Counted from the first letter of the stretch, positions 1 through 6,872 are shown. The stretch: 64,000 nucleotides of DNA from JBBPZK01 sp965219175 (GCA_965219175.1 CBDCNI010000001.1:2852001-2916000); one strand, 5' to 3'. Made by a program: numbers and translations. The notes: generated from the sequence alone by a model not told the origin.

Positions 1-2
1 CC

Positions 3-1619
3 AAGATCTACACCGCGCATTTGGAGGTCGCCAAGAAGATCGCCGCCGACGAGGGTGTCGAGCTAAAGACGACGCTGCTCGCGGGCAAGCCGTTCGAGCA
101 GACGATGAAGTACGTGAACGAGGTCAACCCGACGCTCGTGGTGATGGGTCGCATCGGCTACCACTCCGACGAAGAGATGGACATCGGCGGCAACACCGAG
201 AACATGATGCGCTACCTGAACACGAACATCCTGGTCGGCAACTACGAGTTCCAGGCCCCGGACCTTTACACCGCCGCCGAGCACATGACCTGGACCAAAG
301 AGGCTCTCGGCCGGATGGACCGGGTGCCGGGCTTCGTGGTCGGCATGGCGACCGGCGCGATCCTCCGCTACGCCATCGAAAAGGGCTACACTGTCATAAC
401 GGCGGGCGTCATAGACGAGGTCATAAAGAACATCCTCCCGCCGGGTGCGATGGAGTCGATGCACGCCATCGGAGACCAGATCCGCGAACAGGAAGCCGCC
501 GGTGAAGAGGCACCGATAGACGCCCTGTTCCAAGACTTCGACGAGCGCTCCGCCAACAAGAAGAAGGCAAACGGCAACGGATCGTCCAACGGCAACGGCA
601 ATGATTCCGGCAACGACCACGACGCTGCGGCGAAGGAGGAGATCTTCGCCTCCGGCGCGGGTGGTTTCGGCAAGAGCGAGGACCAGGGCGATATCGTGGG
701 CGTCTCCGAAGAGGTGCAGGAGGAGATCCGCCGTGCCGCCCAGGGCCACGACCGCTACGAGTGCGACGTGTGCCGCTACGTCGCCAAGGGCATGCCCGCC
801 CGCTGCCCGGTCTGCGCCTCCGACCCGACCCACTTCCACGCCGTGGACGCCAACATAGCGACCACCGGCGAGGGCGACAACCTCAACCTCTCCGAAGTCT
901 ACGACGGCCGCGAACTCCACTGGACCGACGAAGCCCAGGCCCTCCTCGACAGCCTCGACGAGTGGCAGGAGCAGCGCCGGGTAAAGGCCCGCGTAGAGAA
1001 GAGCGCCCTGAAGAAAGGCTACACAACCGTAACCCGCGAGTACGTCGAGCAGCAGTACCGCGAGGAGACCGGCCGCGAAGCCCCCGAGGTGGCGAGCGCC
1101 AAGCCGCAGGCGAACGGTTGCCCGGTAAGCACCGCAAAGACAAAGGTGCAGGAGACATCCGGCGCGAGTTGCCCCGTAGACCACAGCTCCTTCATGAAGG
1201 CCGGGACGCAGGTCCCAGAGGGCGGCTCGAAAGAGTTCACCTGGACCGACGACGCGATAACGCGGCTGGAGCGGGCGCCGAAGGGCTTTATGCGGAACAT
1301 CTCGCGCAACATGACCGAGAAGCTCGCCCGCGAGCAGGGCGTGACGTACATAGACCTCCCTCTGGTCGAGGACTCGCTCTCCGGGGCGCGCACCACGATG
1401 GAGGACGTCATAACCGGCAAGGTCTCGATAGCAGACCTGGCGAAAGACACGGGCGAGAAAATAGAGGCCGAAGAAGGCGGAGCCCCGCACCCGGTCCTGA
1501 CCGTAACGATGGTCTGCACGACCTGCGGCGAGGAAGCCGAGGGAATGGCTCCCCCCGAGGAGTGCCCCGTCTGCGGCGCCCCCGGCGAGGGCTTCGAGGA
1601 GAAAGAGCCGGTCAGCTAG
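3..1619 (+). CDS. UspA / PCP_red / rubredoxin-like multidomain redox protein (5' end outside window)
   Basis: The reading frame is open to the window edge, so the true start lies upstream. Counting residues from base 21, 1-75 is the end of a universal stress protein domain (VVMGRIG, then DIGGNTENMM). Three segments resemble the protochlorophyllide reductase 57 kDa-type domain (PCP_red): about 88-140, 298-350 and 405-455, each opening W-T-(K/D)-(E/D)-A. The third is the most canonical. Rubredoxin-like CxxC knuckles sit at C248/C251 with C262/C265, and at the C-terminus C499/C502 with C515/C518. A Gly/Asn/Ser-rich linker covers about 180-225. The 2Fe-2S ferredoxin 100 bases downstream suggests an electron-transfer role. 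Domain identities are recognised by eye; the function is inferred and no enzyme activity is claimed. Photosynthesis is not implied, since PCP_red domains occur widely outside phototrophs. Confidence 0.8.
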   Translation, partial: KIYTAHLEVAKKIAADEGVELKTTLLAGKPFEQTMKYVNEVNPTLVVMGRIGYHSDEEMDIGGNTENMMRYLNTNILVGNYEFQAPDLYTAAEHMTWTKEALGRMDRVPGFVVGMATGAILRYAIEKGYTVITAGVIDEVIKNILPPGAMESMHAIGDQIREQEAAGEEAPIDALFQDFDERSANKKKANGNGSSNGNGNDSGNDHDAAAKEEIFASGAGGFGKSEDQGDIVGVSEEVQEEIRRAAQGHDRYECDVCRYVAKGMPARCPVCASDPTHFHAVDANIATTGEGDNLNLSEVYDGRELHWTDEAQALLDSLDEWQEQRRVKARVEKSALKKGYTTVTREYVEQQYREETGREAPEVASAKPQANGCPVSTAKTKVQETSGASCPVDHSSFMKAGTQVPEGGSKEFTWTDDAITRLERAPKGFMRNISRNMTEKLAREQGVTYIDLPLVEDSLSGARTTMEDVITGKVSIADLAKDTGEKIEAEEGGAPHPVLTVTMVCTTCGEEAEGMAPPEECPVCGAPGEGFEEKEPVS

Positions 1620-1672
1620 TCAGCCGGTCAGCACCTCAGCCTTCTCGCTGACGAGCTGGATAGAAACTTTGC

Positions 1673-1705
1673 AGGCCCCGGTCTCACACGCGAGAACCGG
1701 GGCCT
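1673..1705 (+). promoter_or_regulatory. Stem-loop between redox fusion gene and ferredoxin
   Basis: A perfect 10-bp inverted repeat (AGGCCCCGGT with ACCGGGGCCT) encloses a 13-base loop. It lies between the stop of the redox fusion gene and the ribosome-binding site of the ferredoxin. Only a CT-rich tract follows, not a T run, so it is a weak intrinsic terminator at best. It could be a processing or attenuation structure that sets the ratio of the two products. Confidence 0.5.
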
Positions 1706-1721
1706 CTCTCACAGGAGGATC

Positions 1722-1991
1722 ATGGCGAAGACCCACAAAGTAACCTTCCAGAAGAGCGGCCTCACCATAGACGTGGCCGAGGACGAGTACATCCTAGAAG
1801 CAGGTGAGGAAGCCGGCCTCAACCTCCCCTACGACTGCCGCAGCGGAACCTGTACCACCTGCATCCAGAAGTGCGTAGAAGGTGAGATCGACCAGGACTT
1901 AGCCTTCGCCCTCGACGACGAGGACGAGGAAAAAGGCCTCCGCCTAATCTGCATTGGGAGTCCTTTGACCGATGTGGTGCTGGACGCTTGA
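1722..1991 (+). CDS. Plant-type [2Fe-2S] ferredoxin
   Basis: This 89-residue protein has the cysteine spacing of plant/cyanobacterial 2Fe-2S ferredoxins: C39-x4-C44-x2-C47-x29-C77, inside the motif DCRSGTCTTC. An extra C51 is present. The length is normal for the family, and the acidic stretch at about residues 65-71 is typical of a ferredoxin docking face. A GGAGG site lies just before the ATG. It is a soluble one-electron carrier. Because it follows the UspA/PCP_red/rubredoxin fusion on the same strand, the two may be redox partners (inference). Confidence 0.93.
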   Translation: MAKTHKVTFQKSGLTIDVAEDEYILEAGEEAGLNLPYDCRSGTCTTCIQKCVEGEIDQDLAFALDDEDEEKGLRLICIGSPLTDVVLDA

Positions 1992-2074
1992 TCGGTTGGC
2001 TAAGTGTAGTTTCTTTGTAGTCGTTTGTTCTAAAATGTTTTCATCATGTAAAGCCAAACTTGAAGGAGAACATT

Positions 2075-2773
2075 TTGGAGCCTTTTAGCTGGATGTGTCC
2101 ATTCTGTAGTCAGCGAGCAACTATTACGTCACCAGATATCGACTTTACCTCTGCTGAACTTAGAACAGATAACAAACATGGTTCGCGCCAGCTCGACATC
2201 CGTTTCGTGGTTTGCCCTAACCCAGAGTGCAAAGAGTTTACTTTAGAAATTTTGTTGTTTGAAGCTAGAATACTCTCTAGTGGATCCTTGAGCGCAAGCA
2301 AAGATAATCCTTTAAATACATGGCAACTGGTGCCAGAGTCGGACGCCAAAATATTTCCAGACTACATACCCAAAGTTATTTTACGGGACTATAGAGAAGC
2401 GTACTTAATAAAAGACCTTAGCCCAAAAGCTTCTGCTACCTTAGCACGCAGATGTCTCCAGGGGATAATACGAGATTTCTTTGAAATTGAGGAAAACAAT
2501 CTGGCAGCTGCAATCCAAGCCATTGAAGACAGAGTAGATCCTTTGATTTGGAAGGGCATAGATGCAATTCGCAAAGTAGGAAACATCGGAGCCCACATGG
2601 AGAAAGACATCAACCTGATAATAGAGGTTGAGTCAGAAGAAGCTCTTCAGCTTATTGGACTTATCGAATTACTACTCAGAGAGTTGTACGTGGCTCGCAA
2701 AGAACGAGAAGCAAAGGTTGAAACCGTTGTAGAGCTTGGAGATATGAAGCAACGAGCAAGGCAGCAATCTTGA
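2075..2773 (+). CDS. DUF4145-type protein with N-terminal zinc ribbon
   Basis: The 232-residue protein starts with a zinc-ribbon pattern (CPFC at 8-11, CPNPEC at 47-52). A helical C-terminal half follows, containing the motif KASATLARRCLQGIIRDFF and a later KVGNIGAHME, which is characteristic of DUF4145. I place the start at TTG 2075 because AAGGAG lies 6 bases upstream; an in-frame TTG at 2060 has no such site. The gene is strikingly AT-rich compared with the redox genes before it and with most of the window, indicating horizontal acquisition. DUF4145 domains often occur in or near restriction and defence genes, but no partner nuclease is visible here. It converges with the next gene. Molecular function is unknown. 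Confidence 0.8.
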   Translation: MEPFSWMCPFCSQRATITSPDIDFTSAELRTDNKHGSRQLDIRFVVCPNPECKEFTLEILLFEARILSSGSLSASKDNPLNTWQLVPESDAKIFPDYIPKVILRDYREAYLIKDLSPKASATLARRCLQGIIRDFFEIEENNLAAAIQAIEDRVDPLIWKGIDAIRKVGNIGAHMEKDINLIIEVESEEALQLIGLIELLLRELYVARKEREAKVETVVELGDMKQRARQQS

Positions 2774-2845
2774 AACCATCTACCTCGTGCAAGATGTGAC
2801 ACTAACACAGCCTCATCGACAGATATTTTCAACTGCTGTTGATCT

Positions 2846-3685
2846 CTACAATACGTATAAAGCTACTGGAGTCATTAGAACAGCAGGTCCTTTTACAATC
2901 ACTTCCTCTTCATTTATTGGGCCACCAAACTCCTTCGGCCATTCCTCGAATAGTTTGAGTATCGCTTGTTTGAACTCTCCGCCGAAAGCATTGTTTTGAC
3001 GAACGTTGGGAGGAAGGACTTTCAACAGATCCAATAGATCTAAAGAAGAACCTTCAGGAATTTTCTTTTGAACTTTCCCAAACAATGTCATTTCTCCGCT
3101 AAATTCTTCCTCGGTACGTAGGAAGAATCTCTCCTTTGCCACCAAAATTACTGAGCTGCCTTGTTCGTCAGGCTTGGCGACCATAGGCACTTCATTGTCA
3201 CCTTTATCGCTACGAAATAGACTAACGATCTGCATAATTTCCTGCATGTCCACGTCATCTCCCAACTGCTGATCAATGCCAAGGTTGTCCAGAAGCTTGA
3301 GCACTTCAACAAATGAGTCGAACACTTGATTAACCGGCGACGGATAGAATTCTCTAGTAATTTCTACCACTTGCCCTTTTCTCAAGTTCTTGATGTCAAT
3401 GGGCATATCTTCATCAAAGACTTCTATTCCATCGTCGAGCTCTTCGTAGATACGGTGAAATAGGTGTTGAGCGGTAATCCTAATCGTTTGCTCGGTTTCG
3501 GTCTCCTCTTGCGAATGCCCTTTACCGCCCAAAGACAACGCTTGGATGTTGATACCTCCTCCTCCTTCCTTTCCCGAACCTGATCTGATTCTTTGCGTCA
3601 ACTCCTCTACTACACCTAGATCCAAGCTAGACAGATAATCCTGAACCCTATTTGTGTCCAGGTATTTGTAATCTCTGAGAATCAT
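2846..3685 (-). CDS. DUF6414-like protein of unknown function
   Basis: This 279-residue protein opens MILRDYKYLDTNRVQDYLSS. A Gly/Ser-rich stretch follows, then a mixed alpha/beta body with repeated hydrophobic strands. I chose the ATG at 3685 because AGGAGG sits 6 bases before it; an upstream in-frame ATG at 3703 overlaps that site. The N-terminal pattern (YLDT...V..YLS.L, then a Gly-rich loop) reminds me of DUF6414, an assignment made from memory. It has no transmembrane segment or obvious catalytic motif. Base composition is as AT-rich as the convergent DUF4145 gene, so the two probably arrived together. Function is unknown. Confidence 0.75.
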   Translation of the reverse strand: MILRDYKYLDTNRVQDYLSSLDLGVVEELTQRIRSGSGKEGGGGINIQALSLGGKGHSQEETETEQTIRITAQHLFHRIYEELDDGIEVFDEDMPIDIKNLRKGQVVEITREFYPSPVNQVFDSFVEVLKLLDNLGIDQQLGDDVDMQEIMQIVSLFRSDKGDNEVPMVAKPDEQGSSVILVAKERFFLRTEEEFSGEMTLFGKVQKKIPEGSSLDLLDLLKVLPPNVRQNNAFGGEFKQAILKLFEEWPKEFGGPINEEEVIVKGPAVLMTPVALYVL

Positions 3686-3785
3686 GCGTAGCCTCCTAAT
3701 CATTCTAAATTTACTGTACTTTTACTATACTTCATCAACTTTCCCAGGAAACCATCAAGTTACAGGTGACTTGCCTTTTGTTCTC

Positions 3786-3862
3786 TGCCGTCTCGCTATC
3801 GAGGAGACCCTGACCTGCGTAGCATATAGGGTCGAGATGAGCCGGGAGCGGTTCGTAGACGC
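3786..3862 (+). pseudogene. DUF433 antitoxin relic (C-terminal fragment, copy 1)
   Basis: Frame 3786-3862 reads EETLTCVAYRVEMSRERFVD, the recognisable C-terminal part of the DUF433 antitoxin family. The N-terminal half is absent and the frame then runs into the reverse complement of an unrelated gene. A second relic with about the same segment is at 4273-4398. The upstream DNA is AT-rich, so the break point coincides with the edge of the acquired 2000-3750 segment. Confidence 0.6.
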
Positions 3863-4035
3863 ACCAGGCCGAGTATGTTGTCCATCCTTACCCGGCCGGC
3901 GTCGTCTATCTCCAGGGTGCAACGAGCCTCGAACCCGCAGTCGTGTACGGCGAAGATGATCGCATACAGCATCGGACGATACGCCGCGTCGAACGGGCAA
4001 TTAATAAAGACACCGTAGTCGTAGGGGGAGGTCAC
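3861..4035 (-). pseudogene. Truncated gene of the 'FINCPFD' family
   Basis: The GTG start at 4035 begins a protein containing GVFINCPFDAAYRP, then CGFEARCTLEIDDAGRVR. This is the well-conserved N-terminus of a widespread family of uncharacterised bacterial proteins. Similarity stops at about residue 58, where the frame enters the antisense of the DUF433 relic, so most of the gene has been lost. The full-length family is usually well over 100 residues. It is a dead fragment left by recombination. Confidence 0.6.
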
Positions 4036-4083
4036 CGCGTCGTTTCACCAGACGAGCGCGACGACCCGCGGATATAGAGTCTC

Positions 4084-4209
4084 CTACTTACTCCTGGATA
4101 CCTTGACCGTCCGCCGAGTGCTAACGGTCTTGACCGCGGAGCGAGCCTTTTCGGGCGCGAGAGTGCCGACCTTACCTGAACTCTTGATGGTTCTCTTGGA
4201 CTTCGGCAT
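4084..4209 (-). CDS. Small basic protein (41 aa), function unknown
   Basis: A GGAGGAG site lies just before the ATG at 4209. The product begins MPKSKRTIKSSGKVGTL and ends TRRTVKVSRSK. It is very rich in Lys, Arg, Ser and Thr, with no acidic cluster or hydrophobic segment. It resembles the short basic proteins of bacterial genomes that carry an 'R-T-I-K-S-S-x-x-G-x-x-x-T' motif. The strong ribosome-binding site and clean composition suggest that it is a real gene within an otherwise degraded stretch. Nucleic-acid binding is a guess from charge alone. Confidence 0.55.
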   Translation of the reverse strand: MPKSKRTIKSSGKVGTLAPEKARSAVKTVSTRRTVKVSRSK

Positions 4210-4272
4210 CGTCTCCTCCAGAACTGCCCGCGCAAGTATCTCGCTTCTCGGCTTTGCTCCCCAAATTGTATA

Positions 4273-4398
4273 GCAAACAAAGAGATCCAGGCAGAATATA
4301 CGCAACTCTCACGGGAGGACGTGCTGGCCTGCATAGCATACGGGGCGGAGATGAGCCGGGAGCGGTTCGTGGACATACCTCTCGAACGTCCAACTTGA
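4273..4398 (+). pseudogene. DUF433 antitoxin relic (C-terminal fragment, copy 2)
   Basis: The frame reads NKEIQAEYTQLSREDVLAC, then IAYGAEMSRERFVDIPLERPT and a stop. This is a textbook DUF433 C-terminus. No start codon or N-terminal half is present upstream, where the small basic gene lies on the opposite strand. The shared segment EMSRERFVD is nearly identical in DNA to copy 1 at 3786-3862. The two fragments bracket the 'FINCPFD' relic and the small basic gene. Confidence 0.65.
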
Positions 4399-4471
4399 AG
4401 ATAAGGTTCCATAAGACCGGCTCGTGATACCATCGGTTTTGTTCGGTGGCTGAGTACAGGCTGGGTGTCAC

Positions 4472-4720
4472 GTGCAAGATTTCAAGACAAAACTTGGCAA
4501 GGGTGGCAGGGTCGTCATACCTGTCGAGTACCGGCGCGAGTTGGGTGTGGCGCCTGGGGATGAGATCATCCTGCACCTGGATGAGGAGGGACTGCGGCTC
4601 TACACACCGGCTCAGGCCGTGGCGCGGGCGCAGGCTCTGGTGCGACGCTATGTGCCGGAAGAGCGGAGTTTGTCGGAGGAGTTGATCTCCGAGAGGCGCG
4701 AAGAATCTACTCGTGAGTGA
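4472..4720 (+). CDS. vapB: AbrB/SpoVT-type antitoxin (VapB-like)
   Basis: This 82-residue protein has the swapped-hairpin DNA-binding motif KLGKGGRVVIPVEYRRELGV, then APGDEIILHLDEEGLRLY, typical of AbrB-fold antitoxins. The GTG start at 4472 gives the expected N-terminus. The C-terminal tail (SEELISERREE) is the presumed toxin-neutralising part. The stop overlaps the start of the PIN toxin gene by 8 bases, so the two are translationally coupled. Such antitoxins usually repress their own operon. A near-identical copy lies at 6247-6495. Confidence 0.88.
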   Translation: MQDFKTKLGKGGRVVIPVEYRRELGVAPGDEIILHLDEEGLRLYTPAQAVARAQALVRRYVPEERSLSEELISERREESTRE

Positions 4721-5099
4721 GGTAGTGTTGGATGCCTCTGCCCTCCTCGCGCTGTTGAACCGGGAGCCCGGATACGAAGAGATAGCAGAGATTATCCCCC
4801 ACGCGGCGATCAGCGCGGTCAACCTCTCGGAGGTAGTCGCGAAGCTGGCTGATAGCGGAATGCCCGAAGGGGAGATCCGCGAAGCTCTCGAAGGACTGGC
4901 ACTGGAAGTCCATGGCTTCGAGCGGGAGTTAGCTTACGAGACCGGGTTGCTGCGTCCCGCGACGAGATCCAGAGGTCTCTCCCTGGGCGACCGGGCGTGT
5001 ATCACGTTGGGGAGTCGGCTCGAACTGCCGGTGCTTACTACGGATCGAGCCTGGGAAGGACTCGACGCACGGGTAGAAGTAAGACTGGTACGCTCGTGA
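4713..5099 (+). CDS. vapC: PIN-domain ribonuclease toxin (VapC-like)
   Basis: This 128-residue PIN protein has its acidic residues in order: VVLDASALLALLN (first Asp), NLSEVV (Glu), LSLGDRACI (Asp) and LTTDRAW (last Asp), which together form the metal site. Length is normal for VapC. It starts at GTG 4713 inside the end of the antitoxin gene. It is predicted to cleave RNA when free of the antitoxin. Family assignment is firm; the RNA target is unknown. Confidence 0.9.
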   Translation: MSEVVLDASALLALLNREPGYEEIAEIIPHAAISAVNLSEVVAKLADSGMPEGEIREALEGLALEVHGFERELAYETGLLRPATRSRGLSLGDRACITLGSRLELPVLTTDRAWEGLDARVEVRLVRS

Positions 5100-5108
5100 C
5101 GCTAGATT

Positions 5109-5435
5109 GTGGTTGAGATGATAAAAGGACTGCGAATACCGAAGGATCGGGCTCCCACTCCGCCTGGAGAGATGTTGCTGGAGGAGTTCCTGAAACCGTT
5201 TGGGATGACGCAGGTGGAACTGGCGATACGGATACGGGTACCCTACGTGCGGGTGGATGAGATCGTCAACGGCAAGCGTCGCGTCACCCCTTCGACGGCG
5301 CTGCGGCTGGCGAAAGCGTTCGGCACGAGCCCGGAGTTCTGGCTGAACGGACAACTTGCGTCGGACCTCTTCCGGACCATCAACGACGAGAAAGAGATCG
5401 AGGAACTGGAGCAGATAGAGCCGGTCCCGCGCTGA
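5109..5435 (+). CDS. higA: HigA-type helix-turn-helix antitoxin (orphan)
   Basis: This 108-residue protein carries the HigA signature PTPPGEMLLEEFLKPFGMTQ, a helix-turn-helix (VELAIRIRVPYVRVDEIVNG), then PSTALRLAKAFGTSPEFWLN. It begins 10 bases after vapC at GTG 5109, or at ATG 5118. No HigB-like toxin gene is adjacent on either strand, so it looks like an orphan or a solitary regulator. The helix-turn-helix would normally bind its own promoter, but its position close behind vapC suggests co-transcription with vapBC. Confidence 0.88.
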   Translation: MVEMIKGLRIPKDRAPTPPGEMLLEEFLKPFGMTQVELAIRIRVPYVRVDEIVNGKRRVTPSTALRLAKAFGTSPEFWLNGQLASDLFRTINDEKEIEELEQIEPVPR

Positions 5436-5538
5436 ACTCACTCGCCCACGCTGTCTTCGTATCGACTATTTGACTTCTCGCCGCTTTGAGTAATACTCTG
5501 TATTAACCAAACTGTCGTTGAAGAAGAAAGGGCGCTGG

Positions 5539-5781
5539 ATGGGTAGAAAGACCAAGATATTGAGTTTTTCGGTACCGCCGGATACGAAGAAGGAGTTCAA
5601 GGAGATGGCGGAGGAACAGGGAATGGGGTCTAGCGAGCTCTTCCGGGAGATGGTGCGGGTCTACGAGGATTACCGGGAGGAGAAGGAATTCAGGCGGCTC
5701 CAGCGGTACGGTGCTTTGAGGTCGCGGGACAGGTTGGGGAGTGAAGAGGAGCTTTTCGACTCTCTCTACCAGGACAGGTAG
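5539..5781 (+). CDS. Ribbon-helix-helix antitoxin-like protein
   Basis: From ATG 5539, preceded by AAAGGG, the protein starts MGRKTKILSFSVPPDTKKEF and continues with a two-helix ribbon-helix-helix domain (SSELFREMVRVYEDY). A charged tail ends EELFDSLYQDR. An in-frame TTG at 5518 is an alternative start without a good ribosome site. The gene lies 9 bases upstream of a PIN-domain gene, so it is most likely that toxin's antitoxin and autorepressor. Confidence 0.78.
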   Translation: MGRKTKILSFSVPPDTKKEFKEMAEEQGMGSSELFREMVRVYEDYREEKEFRRLQRYGALRSRDRLGSEEELFDSLYQDR

Positions 5782-5790
5782 CGAAACCCG

Positions 5791-6246
5791 GTGACGGGAG
5801 AGGCGACGGGTGCGGCGCTCGGGGTCGTCTTCGACACGAATGTGCTGGTGGCGGCGTATAACTGGCCCGGCGGTGTGGCGGATCTCGCCTACCGGCTCGT
5901 GAGGAGGGGTGCGGCCGGGCTACACACGAGCGCGTTCATACTGGAGGAGGTGGAACGCATACTCCGTGAGAAGTTCGGCTGGGAGGACGACAGAACCGCG
6001 CGGGCCGTGGCGCAGATACGGCGCGTCTCCGCATGCGTTCACGAACCGGCGGAGCGGGTGGACGTGATCGAGGACGACCCGACGGATAACCGTATCCTCG
6101 AATGCGCCCTGGAAGCCGATGCGAAATTCCTCGTGACCGGCGACAAGAAGCACCTGCTGCCACTCGATACCTTCCGAGGCGTAGAGATCATCGGGGTGAG
6201 GGACTTCGTCGTCATGTTGTCCGGGCAGGATCAGGACCGGAGGTAA
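5791..6246 (+). CDS. PIN-domain toxin (PIN_3 / TIGR00305-like)
   Basis: This 151-residue PIN protein shows VVFDTNVLVAAYNWPGG at the N-terminus, the strand-helix SAFILEEVERILREKFGW, the middle motif DDPTDNRILECALEADA, and the final LVTGDKKHL. These are hallmarks of the 'putative toxin, PIN family' group rather than classic VapC. It starts at GTG 5791 after the ribbon-helix-helix gene, and its stop abuts the start of the duplicated AbrB antitoxin at 6247. Its partner could therefore be either neighbour; the upstream gene is the conventional position. Confidence 0.85.
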   Translation: MTGEATGAALGVVFDTNVLVAAYNWPGGVADLAYRLVRRGAAGLHTSAFILEEVERILREKFGWEDDRTARAVAQIRRVSACVHEPAERVDVIEDDPTDNRILECALEADAKFLVTGDKKHLLPLDTFRGVEIIGVRDFVVMLSGQDQDRR

Positions 6247-6495
6247 ATGCGAGACTTCAAGACAAAGCTCGGTAAGGGTGGCGGTATCTTCATACCTATC
6301 GGGTACCGGCGCGAGTTGGGTGTGGCACCTGGAGATGAGATCATCCTGCATCTGGATGAGGAGGGACTTCGGCTATACACACCGGCTCAGGCCGTGGCGC
6401 GGGCGCAGGCTCTGGTGCGACGCTATGTGCCGGAAGAGCGGAGTTTGTCGGAGGAGTTGGTCTCCGAGAGGCGCGGAGAGTCCGCCCGTGAGTGA
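6247..6495 (+). CDS. AbrB-type antitoxin, duplicate copy of the 4472 gene
   Basis: The DNA and protein are close to identical to 4472-4720 over the last 60 residues (ELGVAPGDEIILHLDEEG onward). The DNA-binding N-terminus differs: GGRVVIPVEY in copy 1 is GGGIFIPIGY here. The ATG abuts the stop of the PIN toxin gene. Immediately downstream the duplicated vapC start survives only as a 6-codon stub. The altered DNA-binding loop implies different operator recognition or loss of function (inference). Confidence 0.82.
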   Translation: MRDFKTKLGKGGGIFIPIGYRRELGVAPGDEIILHLDEEGLRLYTPAQAVARAQALVRRYVPEERSLSEELVSERRGESARE

Positions 6496-6508
6496 GATTC
6501 TGAGCTAG
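6488..6508 (+). pseudogene. Vestigial vapC start (6 codons)
   Basis: GTG AGT GAG ATT CTG AGC TAG overlaps the antitoxin end exactly as the vapC start does at 4713 (MSEVVLD there, MSEIL then a stop here). It marks the end of the duplicated segment and shows that the toxin gene of the second vapBC copy has been lost. Confidence 0.6.
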
Positions 6509-6870
6509 ACTCCCTCGGAATCGGCGAATATCTCGCGTAGCGTCCGGAGCACTTCGAGGAGTTTGTGTTGCTCTACCGAGCCGTAGCGGGAAGCTATGAG
6601 ACGCTGGTGCATTGTGAAGAGCTTGCCGGCTTTGACGACGCTCTTTTTGGGGAGCTGTTTTTGGGCCATGTCCCCGGCTTCGAGCAGTATTTCCTGTTCG
6701 GATAAACGCCGCGGCGCCTGGGAGGTTATGGCGCAGAGGATCAGGTCTTCGTCGTGGGAACCTTCGGGAGAGACGACCAGCGCGGGACGCCGTTTGCTAC
6801 CCGAGAGGTCGGTGAACGGGGAAAGGACACCAGCACGACCGCACCCCGTTCGTAAGTGGACGCCGGAATC
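6505..6870 (-). pseudogene. MazF/PemK-family toxin gene with N-terminal frameshift
   Basis: The downstream frame reads FTDLSGSKRRPALVVSPEG, then LILCAITSQAP, the core of a MazF-type endoribonuclease. The upstream frame, just after the antitoxin stop, reads IPASTYERGAVVLVSFP, the normal N-terminus of such proteins. The two frames meet at the run CCCC (6818-6821, minus strand). The expected VSFPFTDL needs two fewer bases there (or one more). Either the gene is broken or the C run is a sequencing error or slippery site. It is preceded on the same strand by its Phd-type antitoxin. Confidence 0.7.
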
Positions 6871-6872
6871 AG

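Noticed and set aside
63..1490. Long open frame of 475 codons antisense to the redox fusion gene
   Set aside because: High-GC coding DNA commonly leaves the antisense frame open. The translation is low-complexity and lacks motifs, while the sense frame has clear domains.
761..1651. Arg/Pro-rich frame of 296 codons overlapping the redox fusion gene in another frame
   Set aside because: Composition is that of an out-of-frame reading of GC-rich coding DNA, with no ribosome site or coherent segment.
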